This document shows, in pieces, positions 1 through 5,600 of a stretch of 6,808 nt of DNA. The stretch lies in NCBI GenBank assembly GCA_009724975.1, contig SRXB01000111.1, positions 1 through 6,808 of the forward strand, in the 5' to 3' direction. Positions within the stretch are counted from its first letter, which is position 1, and each line of letters starts with the position of its first letter. The position numbers were made by a program, and so were the translations under genes. The DNA is from a bacterium (lineage in GTDB: Bacteria; Desulfobacterota; Deferrisomatia; Deferrisomatales; BM512). The notes under the pieces were generated by a model. It ran no database searches. It was not told the DNA's origin and saw nothing but the letters and a program-made list of their open reading frames with translations.

Positions 1-200
1 CCGGGATCGCCGTCCTTGTCGCTTCTATAAACGTTGTAGCCGGTGGCTCCGGGAATCGGGGCCCACATCAGCATTACATTCGTTCCCATGCGCATCGGGA
101 AGCCGGGCATCCACATCGGTCCGGCGGCCAGGGAGTTTACGGCCAACCCCAAGAAAAGCACTGCTACAAATAATGTAAGTTTCGGAGAAGACAATTTCAT
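1..200 (-). CDS. Secreted protein with a fibronectin-III-like opening, 3' part outside the window
   Basis: The reading frame opens with ATG at 198-200 and stays open to the window edge, giving 66 complete codons. The start is supported by a GAGGA ribosome binding site six bases upstream (about 207-211). The first 26 residues form a typical Sec signal peptide: basic MKLSSPK, a hydrophobic core, and a likely cleavage at NSLAA/GP. The mature part is rich in Met, Pro and Gly (GPMWMPGFPMRMG) and then reads APIPGATGYNVYRSDKDGDP. The pattern W-x-P-x-x-G-A-x-G-Y-N-V-Y-R-S is characteristic of the early strands of fibronectin type III domains in exported bacterial proteins. It lies 28 bases downstream of the parvulin-type foldase gene and is probably co-transcribed with it. 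The rest of the protein, and hence its function, cannot be seen. The signal peptide is secure; the FN3 assignment rests on a short motif. Confidence 0.75.
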   Translation of the reverse strand, partial: MKLSSPKLTLFVAVLFLGLAVNSLAAGPMWMPGFPMRMGTNVMLMWAPIPGATGYNVYRSDKDGDP

Positions 201-228
201 CGGCTATCCTCTTTACAGTATGGCTTGA

Positions 229-1956
229 CTACTTAGCCAAGCAATTTTCGTACCCAAATTCCGCAGGAAGTTTTTCCAGTGCGCTTTTCAGGGAATTTGA
301 TATTCGGCGGGTTTTTATGCGCCCCTCCACTATGGGCTTTTTCACCCTATCGTACCCAGCGACTGCGTCTTTTGACACACTATCCACCTTGGCGAATATC
401 CAGCGCGCCTCGCCCGAGCGCAGGGTGAGATTCACGGGTTCGGCGGTGACGCCTTTTTCCTTCAATCCCTTTATCGCGCTGAATATCGGCTTGGGTATGT
501 CCGCCTCTTCGTAGCACCCTATGGAGCCGCCCTTCGAGGCGCTTTCGTGTTGCGAGTACTCCTTGGCCACGACTTCGAACTTGGCTCCGTCCTTTATGCG
601 GTCCTTCACCTTGGCGGCCTTTTCCTTGGAATCGACCTCGACAAGGCTGATGCACCACTTGGGCGGCTCGATGAATTCGGCCTTGTTCTCGTCGTAATAT
701 TTTCTTATGTCAGCCTCGGACACCGTCTCTTTTTCGGCATCTTCCGCCACTTTGGCCTTATAAAGCTCCGCCAGTATGAAGTCGGAGTCCATGTCGAGCC
801 TCTTCTTGTCATCGCCGGACACCTCAAGGCCCAGCTTCAAGGCCTCCTCGGTAAGGTACGCGGACCACATGAATTTGTAGACGTGGTTGTATATCTCTTT
901 GTCCCCGTGCTTGCTCAACTTCATCTGCGGATCCATGAGCCTTGCCAGCGAGAACTTCATCCCGCGAACATCGACGAGGGTTTCGTTGGGAATCTCTTCG
1001 AGGCTCTTTTTGGTAAGGGAGTCGATAAGCGTTCCGTTTATCTTTATGTCGGCGTTTGCCTTGGAAAGCTCCTCGACCTTCTTGTCCATACTCTCCTTGA
1101 CCAGCTGCGCGATTATGGAATCGCGGTTGCCTTCCAGCCAAAGGTCCTCGACCTCTTTTTTGCTGTGCTTTTTCTCGACCCTGACGAGCAGATAGCCGAC
1201 ATCCTGGTAAAAAGGTGCGAAAATCTGCCCCTCCTTGGCGTCTAGGAATTTCTGGACGAGGGTGGAGGGATACTGGTGGGTCTTGTTTATGTTCAGCCAG
1301 GGGGAGAGCCCTCCCCTCTCCTTTGAAAAGCCGGTCGATTCGGCCTGCACCAGCTTTTCCAGGTCCTCGCCGGCAAGCAGTCTTTTGTAAACCGCTTCGG
1401 CGGCGGCAAGGTCGTCCTTCACCAGAACCCTTACCTGAACCTCCGGCAGGGCCGGGGGGACGTGGGAGAGTATCGTCTCTCTTGAGGGGTTGATGTTCTT
1501 CTGCACGACCTTTTCCTGGTAAATCGCGGGCATGAAGCGGGAGAGCTTTTCGTAGTATTTGGCTTTGTAAAGGTCGGTCTTCTCAAGGCCTACCGCCCTG
1601 GCTTTCTTGGCCAAAAGCCGCGTCAGGCCGAACTGCCTCGCCCCGAAGGCCTTGGTGGCATCGTCAAGGGAGGTGTACTTTTCTACCGTGTTGGAAGTCA
1701 TGATCGTCCAGTACTTCTTGAACTGGCCGAAAGTTATCTGCTCGTCCTTGAACTTTATCACTACGTCGTCATCCTTGTAGGCGCCGACCTCCTTGCAGGC
1801 CAAAGTGCCCTTTGGGGCGCCGGACTTGGATTCCGTTTTGTCAGCCGCCAGGGCTCCGCCAGCCATCGCGACAATGACAAACACGGACGATAGCGCCGCA
1901 ATCTTTCCAAAGGCGAAAATGCCTTTCGCATTGCGGCTCATTTGTCTGAAATTCAT
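229..1956 (-). CDS. Exported SurA/PrsA-like parvulin peptidyl-prolyl isomerase with two PPIase-like segments
   Basis: This is a 575-residue exported protein, probably a periplasmic foldase that isomerises Xaa-Pro bonds or chaperones envelope proteins. I start it at the ATG at 1954-1956 because GGAGG sits eight bases upstream (1965-1969); an in-frame ATG 11 codons further up would place basic and acidic residues before the signal peptide and has no such site. Residues 1-38 are a signal peptide ending GGALAA/DKT. A SurA-N-like helical part follows (about 60-150, with ITFGQFKKYW). A first parvulin-like segment spans about 171-262 (RVLVKDDLAAAEAVYKRL, then GGLSPW). A second helical stretch leads to a clearer parvulin domain at about 431-529, with the family signatures FEVVAKEYSQHESASKGGSIG and IFSAIKGLKEKG split by the usual loop. 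Cys435 and Cys481 lie in the second domain. The first segment is divergent and may be inactive. Substrates are unknown; the adjacent secreted gene is one candidate client. Confidence 0.85.
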   Translation of the reverse strand: MNFRQMSRNAKGIFAFGKIAALSSVFVIVAMAGGALAADKTESKSGAPKGTLACKEVGAYKDDDVVIKFKDEQITFGQFKKYWTIMTSNTVEKYTSLDDATKAFGARQFGLTRLLAKKARAVGLEKTDLYKAKYYEKLSRFMPAIYQEKVVQKNINPSRETILSHVPPALPEVQVRVLVKDDLAAAEAVYKRLLAGEDLEKLVQAESTGFSKERGGLSPWLNINKTHQYPSTLVQKFLDAKEGQIFAPFYQDVGYLLVRVEKKHSKKEVEDLWLEGNRDSIIAQLVKESMDKKVEELSKANADIKINGTLIDSLTKKSLEEIPNETLVDVRGMKFSLARLMDPQMKLSKHGDKEIYNHVYKFMWSAYLTEEALKLGLEVSGDDKKRLDMDSDFILAELYKAKVAEDAEKETVSEADIRKYYDENKAEFIEPPKWCISLVEVDSKEKAAKVKDRIKDGAKFEVVAKEYSQHESASKGGSIGCYEEADIPKPIFSAIKGLKEKGVTAEPVNLTLRSGEARWIFAKVDSVSKDAVAGYDRVKKPIVEGRIKTRRISNSLKSALEKLPAEFGYENCLAK

Positions 1957-2056
1957 AAAAGGTTCCTCCGAGATAGCGTTGTCGCGCACCTGCCTTGGCG
2001 ATTTAACAAACCTGCTTCAAGCGGTTGGCGTTTTGGGGAAATTGGGGCTGGCGCGC

Positions 2057-2167
2057 CTACTTCTTTTTGATCTTGGCGGATTTCGCAGCCTTGATCTTGG
2101 CCTTGATGCGCTCCTTGCGAACTTTTCTGCGTCTTTTGATCTCTCTGGCTCTTTCGCTGATGGACAC
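2057..2167 (-). CDS. Small, highly basic 36-residue protein of unknown function
   Basis: This short gene is easily missed because it starts with GTG (2165-2167) and has only 36 codons before TAG (2057-2059). It is supported by AGGAGGT at 2174-2180, an essentially perfect Shine-Dalgarno sequence, placed six bases before the start. The protein begins MSISERAREIKRRRKVRKER and continues with alternating Lys, Ala and Ile, ending in three lysines. By my count 11 Lys and 7 Arg make up half of the residues, against three Glu. Heptad-like spacing of Ile and Ala suggests one continuous amphipathic helix. There is no signal peptide or membrane segment. Such composition is typical of proteins that bind nucleic acid, the ribosome or an acidic partner, but I cannot name a family and do not assign a function. 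It sits 91 bases after cobO and 100 bases before the parvulin gene, on the same strand. Confidence 0.7.
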   Translation of the reverse strand: MSISERAREIKRRRKVRKERIKAKIKAAKSAKIKKK

Positions 2168-2173
2168 GGTTCT

Positions 2174-2180
2174 ACCTCCT
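2174..2180 (-). promoter_or_regulatory. Near-perfect ribosome binding site of the small basic protein
   Basis: On the minus strand this reads AGGAGGT, complementary to the 3' end of 16S rRNA over all seven bases. It is followed by six bases and then GTG. It is the strongest such site seen in the window and decides both the existence and the start of the 36-residue gene. Confidence 0.75.
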
Positions 2181-2193
2181 GGCAATTTTGTAC

Positions 2194-2215
2194 TTTTCGT
2201 CAAAAACGGCGAAAA
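2194..2215. repeat. Inverted repeat between cobO and the small basic protein gene
   Basis: TTTTCGTC (2194-2201) can pair with GGCGAAAA (2208-2215) over eight positions including one G-T pair, leaving a six-base loop. It is AT-rich and lacks a T-run immediately downstream on the minus strand, so it is a poor intrinsic terminator. It could be a weak 3' structure of the cobO message or an operator-like site ahead of the small gene. The loop and spacing alone cannot decide this. Confidence 0.3.
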
Positions 2216-2235
2216 TGTTTAGTTAATAAAGGGAT

Positions 2236-2260
2236 GGGGAAATTAATTCCCTCGTTTTTT
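2236..2260 (+). terminator. Weak terminator-like hairpin with T-run, reading on the plus strand
   Basis: On the plus strand GGGAA (2237-2241) can pair with TTCCC (2247-2251) around an ATTAA loop, followed after TCG by six T residues (2255-2260). This is the layout of a weak intrinsic terminator, but it points against all the genes here. On the minus strand the same hairpin lies just past the cobO stop and is preceded, not followed, by the homopolymer run. It could block antisense transcription into cobO, or protect the cobO 3' end. A five-base-pair stem is also easily found by chance. Confidence 0.3.
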
Positions 2261-2783
2261 AAAATTCTATTCCGCGCTGGGCCTTGATCCCCTTCTTGTA
2301 GGGGTGTTTCACCTCTCTCATCTCGGTCACCAGATCCGCTTTTTCGATTATTCGCGGGTCTGCGCCCCTGCCGGTGAGAACAAGGTGGGTATTGTCTGGC
2401 TTTTGCTCAATCAATTCAAGGACTCTTTCCACCGGCAGCAAACCCAGCGAAACGGCGACGTTCACCTCGTCGAGAATGACCATACCATAGTTGCCGGAGA
2501 GGACTTTTTCACGTCCGGCCTCGAAGGCCTCCCCCGCCAAGGCTATGTCCTCGGGGTTGGGCTCCTTGCCGCCAAGGCCGACAAATCCCTTTCCCATCGC
2601 CGTTATCTCGAAGCCGGGGAGAAATTCGGGGGCACTGAGCTCCCCGTATTTCCAGCTCCCTTTTATGAACTGGACCACGGCGACCTTGAACCCCTGCCCC
2701 ACGGCGCGAAGGGCGAGCCCCAGGGCGGCGGTGGTCTTGCCCTTGCCGTCGCCGGTGTGAACTATCACAAGTCCCTTGCCCAT
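2259..2783 (-). CDS. cobO: Cob(I)yrinic acid a,c-diamide adenosyltransferase (CobO/BtuR type)
   Basis: This cytoplasmic ATP-dependent enzyme transfers the adenosyl group from ATP to the reduced cobalt of corrinoids, making the coenzyme B12 form needed by adenosylcobalamin-dependent enzymes. The 174 residues carry the family hallmarks. The P-loop HTGDGKGKTTAALG lies at residues 9-22, and the VVQFIKGSWKYGE stretch at 36-48. The Walker-B-like VILDEVNVAV is at 102-111, LTGRGAD at 136-142, and the highly conserved ending KKGIKAQRGIEF at 163-174. It is somewhat shorter than enterobacterial BtuR (about 196 residues), lacking the N-terminal arm. The ATG start follows the ybaB stop codon by only five bases, with no clear ribosome binding site of its own, so translation is probably coupled to ybaB. 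No other cobalamin gene and no recognisable B12 riboswitch is visible in this window, so it may serve corrinoid salvage or act apart from the main pathway genes. Confidence 0.93.
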   Translation of the reverse strand: MGKGLVIVHTGDGKGKTTAALGLALRAVGQGFKVAVVQFIKGSWKYGELSAPEFLPGFEITAMGKGFVGLGGKEPNPEDIALAGEAFEAGREKVLSGNYGMVILDEVNVAVSLGLLPVERVLELIEQKPDNTHLVLTGRGADPRIIEKADLVTEMREVKHPYKKGIKAQRGIEF

Positions 2784-2788
2784 GGGCG

Positions 2789-3106
2789 TTAGAACATCTT
2801 GGGCAGGTTAAGGCCCATGCCGCCGGTAATCTTGTTCATCTCGGCGGTGACGAGCTCCTGGCTCTTTCTTATGGCCTCGCCTACGGCGGCCTTCACCAGG
2901 TCTTCCAGCATCTCCACCTCTTTGGGATCCACCACTTCTGGGGATATTTTCAGGGAGAGAATCTCCTGCTTTCCGCTGACGCGGCAGACGACCATGCCGC
3001 CGCCCGAAGAGGCCTCGATCTCCTTTTGGGCAAGCTCTTCCTGCATGCGGGCCATCTTCTGCTGCATCTGCTGGGCCTGGCGCAGCATATTTCCCAACTG
3101 CTTCAC
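2789..3106 (-). CDS. ybaB: YbaB/EbfC family nucleoid-associated protein
   Basis: This is a 105-residue dimeric DNA-binding protein that coats the nucleoid. In other bacteria ybaB/ebfC lies directly downstream of dnaX, as it does here. The sequence matches the family end to end. A Met/Gln-rich N-terminal helix (NMLRQAQQMQQKMARMQEEL, residues 6-25) is followed by a central sheet region with GGGMVVCRVSGKQEILSLKI. The conserved DPKEVEMLEDLVKAAVGEA comes next, then a Met/Gly-rich tail (ITGGMGLNLPKMF). The start is GTG at 3104-3106, chosen because AAAGGAG (3113-3119) lies six bases upstream; that ribosome binding site overlaps the dnaX stop codon, indicating translational coupling. Length is close to the 109 residues of E. 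coli YbaB. Confidence 0.95.
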   Translation of the reverse strand: MKQLGNMLRQAQQMQQKMARMQEELAQKEIEASSGGGMVVCRVSGKQEILSLKISPEVVDPKEVEMLEDLVKAAVGEAIRKSQELVTAEMNKITGGMGLNLPKMF

Positions 3107-3117
3107 TTTTGACTCCT

Positions 3118-4812
3118 TTATTTGTTCAATAGTTTAACTTCCCCCACCTCGGCCCCAAGAAAACTCTGCGCCTTGAGGACTATGGGGGAGGTCACCGCTT
3201 CCTGCCTGTGCTTTCGGGCGAGGTCTGTTTCCCGCCTTTCGCGCTCGGCGGTGGATTCGCTTCCGGCGGTGACCCTGATGCTTAGTTGGACCGGCCCTCC
3301 GGCGAGATCGGAGGCGGCCTTTTTGACCTCCTCCTCCTTGCCTTCGGCTGAAATTTTGTGGTCGGCCTCCACCTCTATGGCAAGAAAACGCCTCTCGACG
3401 TCCCAGTGGACAAGTTTGGCGTGGTCGTGGAGGATCGCGCTCGCCACCGGCCCCACGTTCTGGACTATCGCAGCCCAAAACTCTTGCGGCGAGCGGGCCG
3501 CGTCGTACTCATCGCGCACATTTACCGGGGCGGGCGATGCGGGCTCTTTTGGCCCTTCATCGGCTATCTTCGCCGTCTCTTGCGCCGCTAATGGCTCCGG
3601 CGGGGCGGCGCTTTGCCCCTCCGCCAGCCTTTGCATGGGCCGGGCGGCTCTTTGCAGGAGCTCGGGCGAGGTCTTTTTCGAAAGCTCAAGGGCGCGGCGT
3701 GGCAGGTCGGCCAGCGGTATGAGGGGCGGCATGTTCGCCATCTTCAAGAGGGTCATCTCAAGGACGACCCCTGGCCTGGAAGCCTGGCGAAGCCTTTCGA
3801 CCCCCACGCTTATCATGTCGAAGAGGGCGTGTACCTCCTCCCAGCCGAGTTTGGAGATAATATCCGCCGCCTCGCCTATCTCCTCGCCGGTCAACTCCAC
3901 CAGGCCCTCTGGATCGCGTGCCACCTTCAGCACCGCAAGGTCGCGGAAAAAATCCTGAAGGTCGAGGGCGAAGCGTTTTACGTCGAAGCCGAACTTCTCC
4001 GCCGCCGAAAGCCGTTCAAGAACCCCCTCGGGGTCGTTGAAGGCGACCGCGCGCGCCACCGATATTATGAGGTCGCGGTCCACCACCCCGAGGACGTCCA
4101 TCACATCCTTGTATTCGACCTTCTGACCCGCGTAAGAGATTACCTGATCCAGAAGGCTCTGGGAATCGCGCACCGACCCTTCCGCCTCCCGCGCGACGGC
4201 GCGAAGGCTCTTTTCGTCGATCTCGATGGATTCGGAGGAGGCTATGTCGCTCAAAAGGGCCGAGAGTTCGCGGGTCGAGAGTTTTTTGAAATCGAACTCC
4301 TGGCAGCGCGAGAGAATCGTCACCGGAACCTTGTGCGGATCGGTGGTGGCGAAGAGGAAGACGACGTGGGGTGGCGGCTCCTCAAGGGTTTTGAGGAGCG
4401 CGTTGAAGGCCCCGCCCGAGAGCATGTGGACCTCATCAATAATATATATGCGGTATTTGCCGCGCGAGGGGGCGTAGCGTACGACCTCGCGGAGCCTGCG
4501 GACATCTTCGACGCTGTTGTTGGAGGCGCCGTCTATCTCAAGGACGTCGGGGTGCTTGCCTTCTGCTATCTCAAGGCAGGATGAACACTTGTTGCAGGGT
4601 GTGGCTGTGGGGCCGGTTTCGCAGTTGAGGGCTTTTGCGAAGATTCTGGCGGCGGAGGTTTTGCCGACGCCCCGCGTGCCGGTGAAAATATAGGCGTGCG
4701 CTATGCGGTTTCCCGCGATGGCGTTTCTGAGGGCCCGGACTATGTGCTCCTGCCCCCTTATCTGGTCGAATGTCTGCGGGCGCCACTTGCGCGCCAAAAC
4801 GAGATAGCTCAT
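3118..4812 (-). CDS. dnaX: DNA polymerase III subunits gamma and tau
   Basis: This is the motor subunit of the sliding-clamp loader, an AAA+ ATPase that with HolA and HolB opens the DnaN clamp; the longer tau form also ties polymerase and helicase together. The 564 residues begin MSYLVLARKWRPQTFDQIRG, the standard DnaX opening. Walker A GTRGVGKT is at 45-52. Zinc-ligand cysteines stand at 64, 73, 76 and 79, Walker B IIDEVH at 124-129, a sensor-1 region FATTDPHKV at 154-162, and the SRC motif with its arginine finger at 168-170. All of these match E. coli spacing. The AAA+ and collar regions fill about the first 360 residues. A Pro/Ala-rich linker (about 390-430) and a tau-like C-terminal domain follow, ending FLGAEVGEVKLLNK. 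It is shorter than E. coli DnaX (643 residues), as in many bacteria. The start follows GGAAGGG closely, only a few bases away. ybaB follows 11 bases after the stop. Confidence 0.97.
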   Translation of the reverse strand: MSYLVLARKWRPQTFDQIRGQEHIVRALRNAIAGNRIAHAYIFTGTRGVGKTSAARIFAKALNCETGPTATPCNKCSSCLEIAEGKHPDVLEIDGASNNSVEDVRRLREVVRYAPSRGKYRIYIIDEVHMLSGGAFNALLKTLEEPPPHVVFLFATTDPHKVPVTILSRCQEFDFKKLSTRELSALLSDIASSESIEIDEKSLRAVAREAEGSVRDSQSLLDQVISYAGQKVEYKDVMDVLGVVDRDLIISVARAVAFNDPEGVLERLSAAEKFGFDVKRFALDLQDFFRDLAVLKVARDPEGLVELTGEEIGEAADIISKLGWEEVHALFDMISVGVERLRQASRPGVVLEMTLLKMANMPPLIPLADLPRRALELSKKTSPELLQRAARPMQRLAEGQSAAPPEPLAAQETAKIADEGPKEPASPAPVNVRDEYDAARSPQEFWAAIVQNVGPVASAILHDHAKLVHWDVERRFLAIEVEADHKISAEGKEEEVKKAASDLAGGPVQLSIRVTAGSESTAERERRETDLARKHRQEAVTSPIVLKAQSFLGAEVGEVKLLNK

Positions 4813-4828
4813 CGACCCTTCCGGCTAA

Positions 4829-4846
4829 GCCTTGCCTGGGCAAGGC
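4829..4846 (-). other. Strong hairpin between the SRP RNA and the dnaX start
   Basis: The minus strand reads GCCTTGCCCAGGCAAGGC, a perfect inverted repeat forming a seven- or eight-pair GC-rich stem with a very small loop. It begins five bases after the end of the SRP RNA helix and ends 16 bases before the dnaX ATG. No T-run follows (the next bases are TTAGCCGGAAGGG, which include the dnaX ribosome binding site), so it is not a classical intrinsic terminator. It may define the 3' end of the SRP RNA precursor, attenuate transcription into dnaX, or hold a processing site. Confidence 0.55.
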
Positions 4847-4850
4847 GGGG

Positions 4851-4980
4851 CTGGGCGTGGTGAGGGATGGCTGGGCTTCCAGCGGCGCCCGAAGATTCCG
4901 GTTGCCGCTGCTGCCTTCCGGCCCTGACGGGGTCCGCCGGCCTTCGCCGCGCTGGGCCCAGCCATCGCTCACCACGCCCA
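4851..4980 (-). ncRNA. ffs: Signal recognition particle RNA (4.5S RNA, short bacterial type)
   Basis: This RNA, with Ffh, forms the particle that recognises signal and membrane segments on translating ribosomes and delivers them to FtsY. The diagnostic apical part reads GTCAGGGCCGGAAGGCAGCA on the minus strand (about 4909-4928). It has the GGAA tetraloop closed by C-G pairs, and the 5' UCAGG and 3' AGCAGC sides of the asymmetric and symmetric loops bound by the Ffh M domain. The ends form one long helix: TGGGCGTGGTGAG at the 5' end (4968-4980) pairs with CTCACCACGCCCA (4852-4864), and pairing continues through GATGGCTGGG with one mismatch. That gives a rod of about 129 nucleotides, longer than E. 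coli 4.5S RNA (114) and without an Alu domain. Exact ends are inferred from pairing. It starts nine bases after the tRNA-Ser CCA end and precedes dnaX. Confidence 0.95.
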
Positions 4981-4989
4981 TAATAAAAT

Positions 4990-5078
4990 TGGCGGAGAGG
5001 GAGGGATTCGAACCCCCGGTACCCGTAAGGTACAGTTGATTTCGAATCAACCGCCTTCGACCACTCGGCCACCTCTCC
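4990..5078 (-). tRNA. tRNA-Ser, anticodon CGA
   Basis: The gene is 89 nucleotides with the CCA end encoded in the DNA (4990-4992). The acceptor stem GGAGAGG (5072-5078) pairs with CCTCTCC (4994-5000). The D arm reads GGCCGAGTGGTCGAAGGC, the anticodon stem GTTGA/TCAAC encloses the loop TTCGAAA, and the anticodon CGA is at 5042-5044. A long variable arm (TGTACCTTACGGGTACC) is typical of class II serine tRNAs, followed by the T loop GGTTCGAATCC. It reads the codon UCG. It begins 24 bases after the tadA stop codon and is separated from the SRP RNA by only nine bases (AT-rich), so all three are likely made as one precursor and cut apart by RNases. Confidence 0.97.
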
Positions 5079-5102
5079 GCTCAAAACGGAAAATCTCTTA
5101 TT

Positions 5103-5594
5103 CTATTGTTCCCGCCGCTGGCGAAAGAAGCGGGTTAAAAGCTCGCCCGACTCTTTTTCCAGCACTCCCCTCACCACCTTTATATTATGGTTGAGGCGCG
5201 GGTCGGCGCTGAGGTCGTAAAGGGTGCCGCAGGCTCCCGCCTTGGGGTCGGCGGCGCCGTAAACGACCACCGGAACCCTCGCCTGAAGGAGCGCGCCCAT
5301 GCACATTATGCAGGGCTCAAGCGTCACCACCAGGCAGGAGTTCTCAAGCCGCCAGCGGCCCAGCTTGCGAGCCGCCTCGGCTATGGCGAGGCATTCGGCG
5401 TGGGCCAGCGGGTCTGCAGTTTTCTCGCGCAGGTTGTGGGCGCGGGAAACCTCGACCCCGTCGACGTAGAGAACGGCCCCGACCGGAACTTCGCCGATAT
5501 CAAAGGCTTTTTGAGCCTCAGAAATGGCTTCCAGCATGGCCCTTTCTTGCCAGGGTGCGTTAAAATAACACGACGCGCCGCCCGATGCAATCAC
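5103..5594 (-). CDS. tadA: tRNA-specific adenosine deaminase (A34 to inosine)
   Basis: This zinc enzyme converts adenosine to inosine at the wobble position of tRNA-Arg(ACG). The 163 residues show the cytidine/deoxycytidylate-deaminase fold signatures. HAE lies at 65-67 (zinc-binding His and catalytic Glu), and LEPCIMCMGA at 93-101 holds the PCxxC zinc ligands Cys95 and Cys98. VYGAADPKAGACGTLYDL (111-128) and NHNIKVVRGVLEKE (135-148) are typical of TadA, separating it from cytidine deaminases. The start is GTG at 5592-5594: the next in-frame ATG (codon 20) would remove the conserved tryptophan region and part of the first helix. The start lies six bases after the stop of the upstream membrane-protein gene, whose last codons carry AAGGGG as a plausible ribosome binding site, indicating coupled translation. 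A possible oddity is the Gly/Ser-rich first dozen residues. Confidence 0.94.
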   Translation of the reverse strand: MIASGGASCYFNAPWQERAMLEAISEAQKAFDIGEVPVGAVLYVDGVEVSRAHNLREKTADPLAHAECLAIAEAARKLGRWRLENSCLVVTLEPCIMCMGALLQARVPVVVYGAADPKAGACGTLYDLSADPRLNHNIKVVRGVLEKESGELLTRFFRQRREQ

Positions 5595-5600
5595 CCAAAG

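Noticed and set aside
547..1245. A 232-codon plus-strand open frame with many Leu/Val/Phe stretches resembling a membrane protein
   Set aside because: It is the antisense of the Lys/Glu-rich foldase; antisense of Lys and Glu codons gives Phe, Leu and similar residues, which imitates membrane segments.
1957..2056. The 100 bases between the small basic gene and the foldase gene
   Set aside because: Checked for a terminator, riboswitch or further small gene; apart from a GGCGCGCC palindrome and the foldase ribosome binding site I see nothing supportable.
3650..3700. A possible programmed frameshift site in dnaX (TCGAAAAAGACC on the minus strand) that could make a gamma subunit
   Set aside because: The heptamer would be G-AAA-AAG, not the efficient A-AAA-AAG, and neither a nearby stop in the shifted frame nor a stimulatory hairpin is evident.
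3613..4584. A 323-codon open frame on the plus strand opposite dnaX, and a similar one at 3122-3958
   Set aside because: Both lie wholly inside dnaX, whose motifs are unambiguous; the antisense translations show no family signature and no ribosome binding context.
4571..5084. Open frames of 159 and 91 codons on the minus strand (4571-5050, 4809-5084) and 89 codons on the plus strand (4770-5039), covering the SRP RNA and tRNA
   Set aside because: They read through structured RNA genes and show peptides such as GFESLPLR or EGFEPPVPVRYS, familiar from spurious translations of tRNA genes.
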